A stretch of DNA of 64,000 nt from Syntrophaceae bacterium UBA7520 (GCA_002478265.1 DLNC01000015.1:38546-102545), one strand, 5' to 3'. Positions 7,683 to 17,983 are shown, counted from the first letter of the stretch. The notes: generated by a model not told the origin, from the letters alone. Made by a program: numbers and translations.

Positions 7683-8558
7683 TTACACCTTCTGCGGACT
7701 GGGTCTGCCCAAAATGCCGTAGGGGCGGAAAATAAGCAGAATTAGAAGCAGCGTAAAGGCGACAAAATCACGGTAAGTGGAAGGGAAAAACGCCGCGACC
7801 AGAATTTCCACCGTGCCCAGGATAAAACCGCCGATCATCGCGCCGCGCACGTTGCCGATGCCGCCGACCACCGCCGAGATGAAAGCTTTCCAGCCGACCA
7901 TGATGCCCATGTAGGGATCGATGACTGGATAGGCCAGGCCGTACATCATTCCCGCCGCGCCGCCCAGGCCCGTCCCGATGGCGAAAGTCAGGGAGATGAT
8001 TTTATTTACTGGCACGCCCATCAGCGGGACAATTGTTTTATCCCAGGAAATGGCGCGCATGGCCATGCCCGCTTTTGTCCGCTGGACGATGAAGTCGAGA
8101 ATCAGCATCAGTGAGACAGACAAGGCGATGATGATAATCTGCAGTGAAGAAATGGTGACGCTGCCGATCATCCAGGTTTTATCGGCCAAAAGCGGCGGAA
8201 TGTTTTTGGGATAGGGACTGAGCGCCAACGTAAAATTTTCCAGAAAAAGGCCGACACCCAGCGCCGTGATGATGGCGGAAACACGGGGCGCGGCCCGCAG
8301 CGGCTTATAGGCCATGCGTTCGATCAAAACGCCCAGGCAGGCCACGCCGAACATCGTCAGCATCAATGTTGGCAAAAAAGGCAGTTGCAGATAAACGGCG
8401 ATAAGAAAACAGAAAAAAGCGCCGACCATGAATAAATCGCCGTGGGCGAAGTTAATCATGGTCAGAATGCCGTAGACCATCGTGTAGCCCAGCGCAATCA
8501 GCGCGTAGATGCTGCCCAGTTGCAGGGCGTTGAGAATCTGTTGGAGGATATATGTCAT
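7683..8558 (-). CDS. livH: Branched-chain amino-acid-type ABC permease, LivH type
   Basis: A 291-residue permease with about eight hydrophobic segments. The N-terminal QILNALQLGSIYALIALGYT and the motif YGILTMINFAHGDLFMVG are diagnostic for LivH. The ATPase-contact loop includes ISWDKTIVPLMGVPVN, and the C-terminus ends IFRPYGILG. It is the first membrane gene of the operon after the binding-protein gene. The 163-base gap to livK may allow different expression of the binding protein, but I see no clear hairpin there. Confidence 0.93.
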   Translation of the reverse strand: MTYILQQILNALQLGSIYALIALGYTMVYGILTMINFAHGDLFMVGAFFCFLIAVYLQLPFLPTLMLTMFGVACLGVLIERMAYKPLRAAPRVSAIITALGVGLFLENFTLALSPYPKNIPPLLADKTWMIGSVTISSLQIIIIALSVSLMLILDFIVQRTKAGMAMRAISWDKTIVPLMGVPVNKIISLTFAIGTGLGGAAGMMYGLAYPVIDPYMGIMVGWKAFISAVVGGIGNVRGAMIGGFILGTVEILVAAFFPSTYRDFVAFTLLLILLIFRPYGILGRPSPQKV

Positions 8559-8721
8559 ACTATATTAGGAAGGAAACCCAAAGTGAGTCAAATTATTTTG
8601 TTATTCCAGACATGACCCGGCATCAGAAAGCACCAGTATAATTTACCGGCTGACGATTTATCAAGGCATGCCCCGGAATATCCCGCCGGAATGATAATGA
8701 TCTCGCTTTCTATCGGGCAAT

Positions 8722-9888
8722 TTACGGTTTGGCGTTGGCAAACCAGGTAAATTTTCCGTCTTTTATTTTCAGGATAACAGCGCTTTTAATCGGATCTCCC
8801 GAGCCTTCCTGAAACTGCATGGTACCGGTTACGCCTTCATATTTAGGGATTTTGGCCAGTGCGTCGCGCAGGGCCTGGCGATCCTTGACGCCGGCGGTGT
8901 TGAGCGCCTGCCAGAGCAAACCAAATGAATCGTAGGTAAGGGCCGCAACGTCATCAGGCGTCGCGCCGAAAGCCTTGGTGTAATTCTGAATAAACCTTTT
9001 GGTGACTTCGGTGGAGGCATCCACGGCGTAGTGGGTGCTGAAATAGAATCCATCGCAGTCCTTGCCGCAGAGTTTCAGGAGTTCTTCGCTTCCCCAGGAA
9101 TCGCTCCCCAGAAAAGGCACATTGATGCCCAGGCGCTTGGCCTGCTGTATCTGCAGCGGCACTTCGCTGTAGTAGTTGGGCAGAAAGATAAACTGCGGCG
9201 TGGCTTTCTTGATTTTGGTCAATTGCGAGGAAAAATCCTTGTCGTTGGTCGTGTAGGTTTCAAAGGCCACGACTTTGCCGCCGTTTTTCTCGAATACTTC
9301 CTTGAATATTTCGGCGATGCCTTTATTATATTCAGAGGCCACATCATACAAAACCGCGGCTCTGTTGAGTTTGAGATTGTTCAGCGCGAACTTCGCCAGC
9401 ACCTGTCCCTGGAAAGGATCGATAAAACAGGAACGGAAAACGTAGCTTTTGGGCGCGCCGGTTTTGGAATCCAGCGTTGTTTTGGGCGCAGTTGACCAGG
9501 GAGTGATTAAAACCACTTTATTGGTTTCGGCTATTTCGGACGCGGGTATCGCGTAACGGCTGGCGTTAGGGCCGACAATGGCCACAACTTTTTTCTGAGT
9601 AATGAGCTTTTGCGCGGCGGACACCGATTGATCGGCTTTCCCCGCGTTATCTTCCACGATTAGCTCCACGGCGTATTTGTTCTCGCCAAACTGAAAACCT
9701 CCGGCCGCGTTAATTTCCTTGACGGCCATCTCCGCGGCGTTTTTGCAGGAAGCGCCGACGGCGGGCATGTCGCCAGTCAGCTCGGCAATCAGGCCGATTC
9801 TGATCTTTGTGGCGTCATCCGAGCCGCAGCCGGATAAAAGGAAAAACATTATCGATAAAAGCGAAAATAAGGCGGTCGGTTTCTTCAT
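8722..9888 (-). CDS. Periplasmic ligand-binding lipoprotein of the liv operon (LivK-like)
   Basis: A substrate-binding protein of the type-1 periplasmic (Leu/Ile/Val) family with about 388 residues. I place the start at the ATG at 9888 because AGGAGA (complement of 9895-9900) is well spaced; a longer frame adds 18 residues without a signal sequence. The N-terminus is then a lipoprotein signal with lipobox LSGC (C21), so the protein is anchored on the outer face of the membrane. The body shows the family text IRIGLIAELTGDMPAVG, AAQKLITQKKVVAIVGPNAS and AALTYDSFGLLWQAL. The ligand is inferred to be a branched-chain amino acid or a similar small acid. It is the first gene of the operon. Confidence 0.9.
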   Translation of the reverse strand: MKKPTALFSLLSIMFFLLSGCGSDDATKIRIGLIAELTGDMPAVGASCKNAAEMAVKEINAAGGFQFGENKYAVELIVEDNAGKADQSVSAAQKLITQKKVVAIVGPNASRYAIPASEIAETNKVVLITPWSTAPKTTLDSKTGAPKSYVFRSCFIDPFQGQVLAKFALNNLKLNRAAVLYDVASEYNKGIAEIFKEVFEKNGGKVVAFETYTTNDKDFSSQLTKIKKATPQFIFLPNYYSEVPLQIQQAKRLGINVPFLGSDSWGSEELLKLCGKDCDGFYFSTHYAVDASTEVTKRFIQNYTKAFGATPDDVAALTYDSFGLLWQALNTAGVKDRQALRDALAKIPKYEGVTGTMQFQEGSGDPIKSAVILKIKDGKFTWFANAKP

Positions 9889-9924
9889 GGGATTTCTCCT
9901 TATATGTCTGATAAAGTGCCGATA

Positions 9925-9953
9925 TTTATAAGTGAAGGCCACAGCCGTGTCAA
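9925..9953 (-). promoter_or_regulatory. Strong sigma-70-type promoter of the liv operon
   Basis: On the minus strand a consensus TTGACA (9953-9948), a 17-base spacer and TATAAA (9930-9925) lie about 40 bases ahead of the livK ATG. Confidence 0.7.
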
Positions 9954-10018
9954 TGAAAATAATCTAACATAAAAGGCCGCAGCCAACGAAAAATATTTAC
10001 GGATTGGGGCAAAATTTC

Positions 10019-10047
10019 TTGAGAAATAAGGGTGGTCATGCTAATAA
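10019..10047 (+). promoter_or_regulatory. Sigma-70-type promoter for exonuclease III
   Basis: TTGAGA (10019-10024), a 17-base spacer and TAATAA (10042-10047) precede the xthA start by about 30 bases. The divergent liv promoter lies about 70 bases away. Confidence 0.5.
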
Positions 10048-10077
10048 ACATGCACTTTTTAAGTTAGGGTATTTGCC

Positions 10078-10845
10078 TTGAGGATCGCTTCCTATAACGT
10101 CAATTCCATACGCTCACGGCTTCATATCGTCATTCCGTGGCTTGATAAAAACAAGCCGGATTTTTTCTGCATGCAGGAGACCAAGGTTGAAGACGCAAAA
10201 TTTCCCGTCGCAGAATTTGAGGAATCCGGATATCACATATACTTTAAGGGCAATAAACAGTATAACGGCGTGGCGATAGCCGCCAGAGAAAAACCTCAAA
10301 AAATTAACTTCGGCCTGCCGGGAAAGCCGCCTGACGAGGACCGGCTTGCCGTTGGTTTTTTTGATGACCTTGTCGTGATTAATGCTTATGTTCCTCAAGG
10401 ACAGGATGTGGACAAGCCACAGTTTGCCTATAAGCTGGAGTGGCTCAAACGGCTCAAAAAACACCTCCAAAAGAACTTTGATCACCAACAAAAACTGGTT
10501 CTTTGCGGTGATTTCAATGTGGCTCCCCATCCGCTTGACGTGCATGATCCCAAAAGAATTCTGGGTCACGTGTCTTTTAACCCCCAGGTCTGGAAAGTGT
10601 ATGAAGAACTCCTGGCATGGGGTTTGATTGACGTCTTCCGCCTGCACCATCCGGATGAACCCGGTCAATACACTTTTTTTGATTATCGCGTGCGTGATTC
10701 CGTCGGCCGCAATATGGGATGGCGCGTGGACCATATTCTGGCGACTCAACCGTTGGCGCAGAAATCAAAAAGCTGCGTGATTGATTTGCCAACCAGAACT
10801 GCCGATAAAGCGTCAGACCATGCGGTTATTTATGCGCAGTGGTGA
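10078..10845 (+). CDS. xthA: Exodeoxyribonuclease III (AP endonuclease)
   Basis: A 255-residue Mg2+-dependent nuclease that cuts abasic sites and degrades 3' ends in base-excision repair. Family motifs are in order: SYNVNSIRSR at the N-terminus, MQETK (metal-binding Glu), YNGVAIAAR, NAYVPQG, the catalytic GDFNVAPHPLDV, WRVDHILATQ, and the terminal SDHAVIYAQW. The start is TTG, fixed by the family N-terminus MRIASYNVNS; AGGGT lies upstream. The next gene starts 11 bases downstream, so the two are probably one transcript. Confidence 0.95.
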   Translation: MRIASYNVNSIRSRLHIVIPWLDKNKPDFFCMQETKVEDAKFPVAEFEESGYHIYFKGNKQYNGVAIAAREKPQKINFGLPGKPPDEDRLAVGFFDDLVVINAYVPQGQDVDKPQFAYKLEWLKRLKKHLQKNFDHQQKLVLCGDFNVAPHPLDVHDPKRILGHVSFNPQVWKVYEELLAWGLIDVFRLHHPDEPGQYTFFDYRVRDSVGRNMGWRVDHILATQPLAQKSKSCVIDLPTRTADKASDHAVIYAQW

Positions 10846-10856
10846 GGAAAATAAAA

Positions 10857-11369
10857 ATGTCCAGTGAGGCGGAAATCAAAAGCATCAACGATGATATTAT
10901 CAGGCGCTTTGCAATAATCGAAAGCCGTCTGAAGGATTGCTCCGGTATAACCGCTTTTTTTGAGACACTGCTGGAGGGAGCGGAACAACAGTTTAAAATT
11001 CCCTTTGTCTGGCTGAGCTTGATAAATGAGGAAAAGAATAATTCGTTAATCGCTAAAATCAAGGCGTCGCCAAAATTAAGAGAAAGACTAAATCTGGTTG
11101 AAAGAAATTTATGGGAAAATCTCGTTGTGCAAAGCGCCAAACCGCTTCTGGTTAACAGCAATCTGAAACCATACTTTAAATTATTTCCTGACGGGAAAAA
11201 ATACTTCATCAAATCGATGGCGCTTGTGCCGCTGCAGATAAACGGCGATATAATCGGTTGTTGGGTAAACGCGGACGCCAGGCAGGAACGTTATCAGCCG
11301 GCGATGCACACGGATATTTTGCAGAATTTTGCCGAATTTGTCAGCCGGCGTTTGTCAGAGTTTTCCTGA
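10857..11369 (+). CDS. GAF-like/DUF484-like domain protein
   Basis: A soluble protein of about 170 residues. An N-terminal helix (RRFAIIESRLKDCSG) leads into a GAF-like alpha/beta sensor fold with VWLSLINEE, KPLLVNS, FIKSMALVPLQINGDIIGCW and a final helix TDILQNFAEFVSRRL. DUF484/GAF proteins bind small ligands or act as regulatory modules; no effector domain is attached here. I use the ATG at 10857 because GAGGA lies about 8 bases upstream; an in-frame GTG at 10839 overlaps the end of xthA and would add six residues. A terminator follows at 11382. Confidence 0.6.
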   Translation: MSSEAEIKSINDDIIRRFAIIESRLKDCSGITAFFETLLEGAEQQFKIPFVWLSLINEEKNNSLIAKIKASPKLRERLNLVERNLWENLVVQSAKPLLVNSNLKPYFKLFPDGKKYFIKSMALVPLQINGDIIGCWVNADARQERYQPAMHTDILQNFAEFVSRRLSEFS

Positions 11370-11381
11370 ATAATAAAAGGT

Positions 11382-11412
11382 AAAAACCCCGCCAGAACTG
11401 CACGGGGTTTTT
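11382..11412. terminator. Bidirectional Rho-independent terminator
   Basis: The 10-bp arms AAAAACCCCG (11382-11391) and CGGGGTTTTT (11403-11412) flank an 11-base loop, with A and T runs on the two sides. It sits between convergent genes and can serve both strands. Confidence 0.85.
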
Positions 11413-11437
11413 AAGGATATAGATAGAAGGAGAGGGG

Positions 11438-11713
11438 TTAGTTTATTAAAGTTTTCAGAGCGTCGACTACCGGACCGGTGAAAAGGGCGACCAGCACTGC
11501 ATAGAGGGCAAACGATCCGATGGCTTCGCTGAGATACAATCCCGTATACTTTCTTTTCAGAGAAACAATAATCAAACCGCCGATGATCAGGCAGCCCAGA
11601 TGAAAGAACGGGAAAGCGCCGCCGCCGGCAACCGCGTATTCCGCGTAGCTGAAGGATGCTGTGGCGAAAATTACAAAAGCCGCTAAAAAAGTGGTTGGCA
11701 TCATTTTTTTCAT
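11438..11713 (-). CDS. Small membrane protein with signal peptide, paralogue of the protein at 26860
   Basis: A 91-residue protein. Residues 1-25 look like a cleavable signal (MKKMMPTTFLAAFVIFATASFSYA), then come two hydrophobic helices around 37-52 and 63-80. The second half (KRKYTGLYLSEAIGSFALYAVLVALFTGPVV) matches the 61-residue protein encoded just ahead of uvrC in the pattern RKY...E...LYA-LV-LFT-P. I do not know a function. An AGGAGGTCGAGAGG stretch precedes the ATG. It ends against the shared terminator at 11382. Confidence 0.65.
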   Translation of the reverse strand: MKKMMPTTFLAAFVIFATASFSYAEYAVAGGGAFPFFHLGCLIIGGLIIVSLKRKYTGLYLSEAIGSFALYAVLVALFTGPVVDALKTLIN

Positions 11714-11931
11714 AACCTCTCGACCTCCTTTTCCTTTCTTTTTTCTTTCTCAATCCTCTTTGGTTACTAATACATGGAAAAAGTATGCCAAGTTTAACGC
11801 CGGTCAGTAAATAATTGTAAGTGTATAATTATATTGAAGTAAAACAGATATTACCTGAGCAGACCGGGTAAATATCGCAATCAAAGCGTTTAATGAAACA
11901 TTAAATAACACGAAGAGATAGAAAGAAATAT

Positions 11932-13182
11932 TTAATAACGCTTCCCGGAGGCACGGTCTTTTTTCAGGGTCAGAATAATCACGCAGGTGAACGCCAGGAT
12001 AGCGGTATTGATAAGCCAGAGGTATTTGTAAGAGCCGAAGGTGTCGTAAATGATGCCTCCCAGTATCGGTCCCAGACTGCCGATGAAACCCACAAAAAAA
12101 GTCAAAAGACCGTAAATCGAGCCGAGAACATGTCGCCCAAAGCGGTCGACGGTCAGTATCGGCAATATCGGGGCCAGGCATCCGTAACCAAAACCGTAGA
12201 TGACGGCAAACAGGTAGAGACGGCCGATGCTGTCGGTGTAATTAAGAATAATCATACCGGCCAGCAGAAAACATATACCTAAAAAATAGGCGTATTTGGG
12301 ATCGCGCAGACGGTCGGAAAACCAGCCGAAAAAAAACTGACCGATAAAACCGGTAATGCTTACCGCCGCCAGAGAGCTTGCCGCCGCCACGCTGTCAATT
12401 TTATTGGCTATGGCAAAAGCCACCTGATGCACAAAGACGGACATAATCACCATGACCAGCAGGCTCTGGCTGAGGGCGATTGTCCAGAAGCGGGAATCGG
12501 CAAAAAGGCTTTTGAGCGCAATTTTTGATACAATCGGCGCAGCGCATTCCTGGCTGCCAATTGAAATTTTATCGCCGTCGGGCAGAAGCCCGTAATCCTC
12601 AGGCCGGGTTTTACGCATCAGAAATTGAGAAACAGCAACGCCGACAATTAAAACAATCATTCCTAATATAAACATGCCGACGCGCCAGCTGAAATATTTT
12701 CCCAAAAATCCCGCGAGCGGTGTCAGTGTCATTGTGCCGAAACTGATGCCCATGGTGGCGACTCCCAAGGCCAGGCCGCGCATCTTGATGAACCACTTTC
12801 CTACGGAGGAACTGCAAATGACGACGCCCATTCCGGTCGCGCCCATGCCCACGAGCAGGCCGTAAGTCAGATAAAGAGAGGCAGGTGAGTTGACAAAGCC
12901 GGTCAGCATAAATCCGGTGGCGGCGCAGATTGCGCCCGCGGTCATAATCCAGCGCGGCGCGATGCGATCGAGCATGCGTCCGACAAATATCGCGCCAATT
13001 GAATAGACAAGCATATTGATCGTCGCGGCCAGAGATATGACCGAGCGGGACCAGCCGTGCTCCAGATAAAGAGGTTTGACGAAAATGCCAAAACAATAGC
13101 GGGCGCCGTAATTTACCGCCATAACCAGGAAAGCGCCCGCTACAATATACCAACCCCAGAATATATCGCCTTTTTTCCGCAT
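11932..13182 (-). CDS. MFS transporter of the monocarboxylate/oxalate-formate type
   Basis: A 416-residue carrier with 12 predicted membrane helices. The N-terminus (FWGWYIVAGAFLVMAVNYGARYCFGIFVKPL) and the loop FVGRMLDRIAPRWIM are typical of the oxalate/formate antiporter and monocarboxylate group of the major facilitator superfamily; GKWFIKMRGLALGVATMGIS and a second copy GFIGQFFFGWFSDRL in the C-half agree. It probably moves a small carboxylate, but the substrate is not fixed by sequence. It is divergent from the helicase gene, and no operon partner is seen. Confidence 0.85.
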   Translation of the reverse strand: MRKKGDIFWGWYIVAGAFLVMAVNYGARYCFGIFVKPLYLEHGWSRSVISLAATINMLVYSIGAIFVGRMLDRIAPRWIMTAGAICAATGFMLTGFVNSPASLYLTYGLLVGMGATGMGVVICSSSVGKWFIKMRGLALGVATMGISFGTMTLTPLAGFLGKYFSWRVGMFILGMIVLIVGVAVSQFLMRKTRPEDYGLLPDGDKISIGSQECAAPIVSKIALKSLFADSRFWTIALSQSLLVMVIMSVFVHQVAFAIANKIDSVAAASSLAAVSITGFIGQFFFGWFSDRLRDPKYAYFLGICFLLAGMIILNYTDSIGRLYLFAVIYGFGYGCLAPILPILTVDRFGRHVLGSIYGLLTFFVGFIGSLGPILGGIIYDTFGSYKYLWLINTAILAFTCVIILTLKKDRASGKRY

Positions 13183-13240
13183 ATTAAGTAATGTGCGCTT
13201 CCTTTACCATTAAATTTGTTTGTGGTAAAACAAAATTCTC

Positions 13241-15331
13241 ATGCGCGCAAAATACAGTCATCAAGGAAAATTATTTAAAGACAAGCGGCAGTTCGCCCGG
13301 CGTAAAACGTCCAAGAGTCAGACACCGGCGCGCATGAAACCCGAGATCGCGCCGGCGCTCAAAAGCGTGCTGGCCGGCATCGGCAGGCCGGTAGCGGCGC
13401 CTTTTGTGCCGGATGACTTCCAGTTGCGCGCCCTGGAACAGATCAAAAAAAACGATTGTCTGGTCATCGCGCCTACCGGCTCGGGCAAAACTTGGATTGC
13501 GCGCGAAGCGATAGTCTCAACAATTGAAAAAGGCGGGCGCGCTTGGTACGCCTCGCCGCTTAAGGCTCTTTCCAATTCCAAATGGCTGGAGTTCGGCCTG
13601 CATTTTGACGCGCAGAATGTCGGCATTATTACCGGTGACACCAAGGAGAACACGGAAGCGCCCATTATTGTCGGCACGACGGAGATACTGCGCAATCAGC
13701 TTTACGACGCGATGCATCAGGGGCTGGATCTAAATTTTGACCTGGTAATTCTGGACGAAGCGCATTTTTTAGGCGATCCAGACCGGGGTGTTGTGTGGGA
13801 AGAGATTATGATTTATTTGCCGGCGCGGGTGAACCTTTTGCTCTTGTCCGCCACGATCGGCAACGGCGAGGAAATCGCCGGCTGGCTGGAATCAATCCGC
13901 GGCAAAAAGTGCGCGGTGATACGGGAAGAAAAACGCCCTGTTCCTTTATATCCGCTGTTTCTGCACCCCAGCGGCTGCATTTTTCCTTTTCTGGAAGGAG
14001 AAGGTAAAAGGGTGACACCCGCGGTTGTTGAGTTTCTCAAAGACAATAAATCAACGCGGCGTGCCGGACGAAGCATGCCGGACTACGCGGGAATAATCCG
14101 TGTGCTGGAAGGATTCAATCTGCTTCCGGCTATTTTCTTTTTAAAATCCCGCGCGGAATGCGATACCGCGCTCAACTGCCGCAAGTCACTGACGCCGCTT
14201 AATAATCATGAAAAGCTCAATAATGATTTGGCGGAAATGCTTTACCGTTTTCCTTATCTGGAAAAGCACCGCCAGCTGAAAGCTTTAAAGTCAGCGGGAA
14301 TTGCCGCGCATCACGGCGGCCAACTGCCCGCATGGAAACTATTGGTGGAAGAAATGATGAGCAGGGGTAATCTGCGCGTGATCTTCGCCACATCGACAAT
14401 TGCCGCAGGCGTTAACTTTCCGGCGCGCACCATCGTGCTTTTTAATTCCGATTTATTCAACGGGCATGATTTTTCTCCGCTGACCGCGACGGAATTCCGG
14501 CAGATGACGGGTAGGGCGGGCCGGCGCGGCCAGGATAAAATAGGTTTTATGCTCACGGTCGCCGGCAAGTTCATGGATCTGGCGCACATCAAGCGCATGC
14601 TTTTTTCCGCGCCGGAAGATATCGAAAGCCGGATAAAAAACGATTTTGCCATGGTATTGAATCTGCTTTTGTCACAGACGCCTGATGACGTAAAAAAGAT
14701 TTTTGACAAATCCTTCGCGGCCTATCAGCAGGACCGGCGCAAAGACGCCTCGGCCTCGGCTTCAAAACTATGGCATGATTTTTTACGGCATCTGCGCTTT
14801 CTCAGGCAGGAAGGATTTGTTGATGATTCGGGGCGGCTGACCGAAGACGGACATTGGGCAACCCGCCTGCGTCTTGATTATCCGCTCTTGGTCGCGCAGT
14901 GCCTGAGGGAAAATATTTTTCCCCAGGACGATGAAAAGATGCTGGCGGCGATCGTGGCAGTATTCGCTTATGACCGCGATGATGAAATAAACATTGTTAT
15001 TAAGGATATGCCGCCGCGCCTGCATTCATCATTGCGTAAAATTAATCTGGCGCTTAAGCCGCTGATACAAAGGCTGCGGACAGCCGGCTTTGCGACGGCA
15101 AAGTTTTATCCCTCGCCAGGTGTCGCCATGCATTTCTGGGCACAGGGGCGGGCCTGGGATGAAGTGGTAAAATTGACCGGCATTGCCGAAGGAGATATGG
15201 CCACACTGGTTTTGCGCACGGCTGATAATTTGCGCCAGATTGCCTCGCTTAAGGACACTCATCCGGTAATCGCCGCCTGCGCGCAAAAAGCCAGGGAATT
15301 GATATTGAGGGAGCCGGTGTTGTTTTTATAG
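13241..15331 (+). CDS. Ski2-like DEAD/DEAH-box helicase
   Basis: A 696-residue superfamily 2 helicase. It has a basic N-terminus (KRQFARRKTSKSQ), Walker A APTGSGKT about residues 78-85, motif Ia ASPLKALSNSKW, DEAH in ILDEAHFLGDPDRG, motif III LLLSATIGN, motif V FATSTIAAGVNFPA and motif VI QMTGRAGRRGQD. This motif set is that of Ski2/Mtr4/Hel308 relatives, which unwind RNA or DNA. The C-terminal ~250 residues are helical with no named domain visible to me. It is followed 86 bases later by uvrB in the same direction, so a role in nucleic-acid repair is possible but inferred. Confidence 0.88.
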   Translation: MRAKYSHQGKLFKDKRQFARRKTSKSQTPARMKPEIAPALKSVLAGIGRPVAAPFVPDDFQLRALEQIKKNDCLVIAPTGSGKTWIAREAIVSTIEKGGRAWYASPLKALSNSKWLEFGLHFDAQNVGIITGDTKENTEAPIIVGTTEILRNQLYDAMHQGLDLNFDLVILDEAHFLGDPDRGVVWEEIMIYLPARVNLLLLSATIGNGEEIAGWLESIRGKKCAVIREEKRPVPLYPLFLHPSGCIFPFLEGEGKRVTPAVVEFLKDNKSTRRAGRSMPDYAGIIRVLEGFNLLPAIFFLKSRAECDTALNCRKSLTPLNNHEKLNNDLAEMLYRFPYLEKHRQLKALKSAGIAAHHGGQLPAWKLLVEEMMSRGNLRVIFATSTIAAGVNFPARTIVLFNSDLFNGHDFSPLTATEFRQMTGRAGRRGQDKIGFMLTVAGKFMDLAHIKRMLFSAPEDIESRIKNDFAMVLNLLLSQTPDDVKKIFDKSFAAYQQDRRKDASASASKLWHDFLRHLRFLRQEGFVDDSGRLTEDGHWATRLRLDYPLLVAQCLRENIFPQDDEKMLAAIVAVFAYDRDDEINIVIKDMPPRLHSSLRKINLALKPLIQRLRTAGFATAKFYPSPGVAMHFWAQGRAWDEVVKLTGIAEGDMATLVLRTADNLRQIASLKDTHPVIAACAQKARELILREPVLFL

Positions 15332-15417
15332 TGATTATAGGCCGATGGCTCAAAGCCAAAGGCTGGAGGTAAATACGGGTAATACGGAAGATCTCCATTA
15401 TAAAAGAGAAGACATTC

Positions 15418-17412
15418 ATGGGTAAATTTTTGATGAAAACAGATTTTGTGCCGAGCGGTGACCAGCCCAAGGCGATCCATGAGCTGTCGGCAGGATTGAA
15501 AGAGGGTAAAGAGCATCAGGTGCTTCTGGGAGTTACCGGATCGGGCAAGACATTTACCATTGCCCATGTTATTGAGAAGGCGCAGCGTCCCGCGCTGATT
15601 ATCGCGCACAACAAAACCCTAGCCGCACAGCTCTACGAAGAATTCAAAAGTCTTTTTCCGGATAACGCCGTGGAATATTTTGTCAGCTATTATGATTATT
15701 ATCAGCCCGAAGCGTATCTGCCGGCAACAGACACCTATATCGAAAAGGATTCCGCCATCAATGAGGAAATTGACAAACTAAGGCATGCCGCGACTTACGC
15801 GCTTTTAACGCGCCGCGATGTCATCATTGTCGCCAGTGTTTCGTGTATCTACGGTTTGGGCTCGCCTGAGGCCTACAGGGGCATGCTTATTCAGCTGGAA
15901 GAGGGCATGGAATATCCGCGTGAGGAAATGCTCAAAAGACTCGTGGAAATTCAGTATGAAAGAAACGATGTAGATTTCCACCGCGGCACGTTCCGGGTGC
16001 GCGGTGACGTGGTGGAAATATTTCCCGCCTACGAAGGCGAGCAGGCGCTGCGCGTGGAATTTTTCGGAGATAATGTCGAATCAATTAATATTATCGATCC
16101 TCTGCGCGGCAGAAAACTGGGCACGCTTGCCAAAACCGCCATTTATCCGGGCAGTCATTATGTCACTACACGTGAGAATCTGGACAGGGCCATTGCCGCC
16201 ATCCGCGCCGAACTTGCGCATACATTGGCGGAACTTAAAGAGCAAAATAAATTACTGGAACATCAGCGGCTCGAGCAGCGCACAAACTATGATTTGGAAA
16301 TGATGCAGGAGATGGGTTATTGCCAGGGTATTGAGAATTATTCACGTCATCTGACCGGGCGCAAGCCTGGTGAGCCGCCGCCCACGTTAATGGAATATCT
16401 GCCTGCCGACGCGTTGATTATAATTGATGAAAGTCATGCCACGCTGCCGCAACTGGCGGGCATGTTTCGCGGCGACCGTTCGCGCAAAGAAACTCTTGTG
16501 AAATACGGCTTTCGCCTGCCTTCAGCTCTTGATAACCGGCCTCTCACTTTTGATGAGTATGAGGCGCTGAAAAATCAGCGGATATATGTTTCCGCCACTC
16601 CCGCTCAATATGAAATGGAAAAGGCGCGCGGCGTGCGCGTGGAGCAGATTATCCGGCCGACGGGTTTGATGGATCCGGAAGTGGAAGTAAAGCCAGCACG
16701 TTATCAGGTGGATGATTTGCTGGAGGAAATCCGCCAACGCGTTGAAAAAAAAGAGCGTGTGCTGGTAACGACTCTGACCAAACGCATGGCGGAAAACCTG
16801 ACCGATTATTACAGCGGCATGGGCATCCGCGTGCGTTATTTGCATTCGGATATCCAGACACTGGAACGCGTCAGTATTATCCGCGATTTGCGCCTGGGTG
16901 AATTCGACGTGCTTGTCGGCGTCAACCTTCTGCGTGAAGGATTGGATATTCCCGAGGTGTCACTGGTGGCGATCCTGGACGCAGACAAGGAAGGATTCCT
17001 GCGCTCCGAGCGCTCATTAATTCAGACGAGCGGGCGCGCCGCGCGCAATATCAACGGCAAAGTAATCATGTATGCCGACAAAATAACCAAGTCCATTCAG
17101 GCCTGTCTTGACGAGACGAGACGCCGCCGTTCCATACAGGAAAAGTTCAACAGAGATAACAATATCACCCCGGAGTCAATTGTGAAGTCCATCAGCAATG
17201 TCCTGAGTTCAATTTACGAGGTGGATTACGTGACTGTGCCTGTGGATAAAAAAGCAAATATTGAGATGACTGAAGAAGAGGACATCGAGGCGCTGATAAA
17301 AAAACTCACCACGGAGATGAAACAGGCGGCAAAAAATCTTGAGTTTGAAAAAGCCGCCGACCTGCGTGACCAGATAAAGGACTTGAACAATATACTTTTG
17401 CAGATGGGCTGA
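15418..17412 (+). CDS. uvrB: UvrABC excinuclease subunit B
   Basis: A full-length 664-residue nucleotide-excision-repair protein that receives damaged DNA from UvrA and forms the pre-incision complex with UvrC. Visible: the N-terminal [14 protein letters not shown], Walker A GVTGSGKT, the DNA-gripping beta-hairpin [12 protein letters not shown], helicase motifs [20 protein letters not shown] and [23 protein letters not shown], and a C-terminal UVR domain ([12 protein letters not shown]) that contacts UvrC. The ATG at 15418 is used; an internal ATG six codons in also fits. uvrC is 9.6 kb downstream. Confidence 0.97.
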   Translation: MGKFLMKTDFVPSGDQPKAIHELSAGLKEGKEHQVLLGVTGSGKTFTIAHVIEKAQRPALIIAHNKTLAAQLYEEFKSLFPDNAVEYFVSYYDYYQPEAYLPATDTYIEKDSAINEEIDKLRHAATYALLTRRDVIIVASVSCIYGLGSPEAYRGMLIQLEEGMEYPREEMLKRLVEIQYERNDVDFHRGTFRVRGDVVEIFPAYEGEQALRVEFFGDNVESINIIDPLRGRKLGTLAKTAIYPGSHYVTTRENLDRAIAAIRAELAHTLAELKEQNKLLEHQRLEQRTNYDLEMMQEMGYCQGIENYSRHLTGRKPGEPPPTLMEYLPADALIIIDESHATLPQLAGMFRGDRSRKETLVKYGFRLPSALDNRPLTFDEYEALKNQRIYVSATPAQYEMEKARGVRVEQIIRPTGLMDPEVEVKPARYQVDDLLEEIRQRVEKKERVLVTTLTKRMAENLTDYYSGMGIRVRYLHSDIQTLERVSIIRDLRLGEFDVLVGVNLLREGLDIPEVSLVAILDADKEGFLRSERSLIQTSGRAARNINGKVIMYADKITKSIQACLDETRRRRSIQEKFNRDNNITPESIVKSISNVLSSIYEVDYVTVPVDKKANIEMTEEEDIEALIKKLTTEMKQAAKNLEFEKAADLRDQIKDLNNILLQMG

Positions 17413-17557
17413 TGTTATCACGCGCCGCTCGCCACATTTTGTCTGGTTGCCGCATAAAACCGTAAAAACATAAAAATTAGTTAAAACTAAACTTGATAAG
17501 TTTATATAAAAATAATATGAAAGCTGCCGATAATATAGCGGGGATGGAAAATATTTT

Positions 17558-17968
17558 ATGAAAAAATTAAAACGCATCTATTGGGAAACAAAGTATAGCG
17601 TTTATGATGATAACCTTGACCGCCAGCATCAATATCTTTTTGAAATCACAAATCAGATGATTGATGAATATGAGGAGGGAAAAGATGATTGCCGCGAGAT
17701 ACTTGCGAAATTAGTCAGCTATATATCAGAGCACTTTAAAGCAGAGCAGCATGTCATGATGAAAATGCGTTTCTGGGCGTATGATAAGCATGAGAAAGAG
17801 CATCAGAAATTCATAGAAAAAGTGGAAGAATTTATAAACGCATGCAGGGAAAATCCGGAAGGTATAAACTTTGAAATTTTGTCTTTTTTGCAAGATTGGC
17901 TGTCAACGCATATAGCTAATTATGATCTGAAATACGGAGAACTACTGAAGATATCCCGGCGTTTGTGA
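17558..17968 (+). CDS. Bacteriohemerythrin (oxygen-binding diiron protein)
   Basis: A 136-residue single-domain hemerythrin. All seven expected iron ligands are present at family spacing: H24 (DRQHQ), H59 and E63 (EHFKAEQH), H78 and H82 (HEKEH), H118 and D123 (THIANYD). Such proteins bind O2 reversibly and serve as oxygen buffers or carriers in anaerobes and microaerophiles. No signalling domain is fused, so it is cytoplasmic. It stands alone after uvrB with a 145-base upstream gap. Confidence 0.93.
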   Translation: MKKLKRIYWETKYSVYDDNLDRQHQYLFEITNQMIDEYEEGKDDCREILAKLVSYISEHFKAEQHVMMKMRFWAYDKHEKEHQKFIEKVEEFINACRENPEGINFEILSFLQDWLSTHIANYDLKYGELLKISRRL

Positions 17969-17983
17969 TAAATTAATATTATC

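Noticed and set aside
10114..10749. 211-residue frame antisense to xthA
   Set aside because: Opposite a well-conserved nuclease; no family features.
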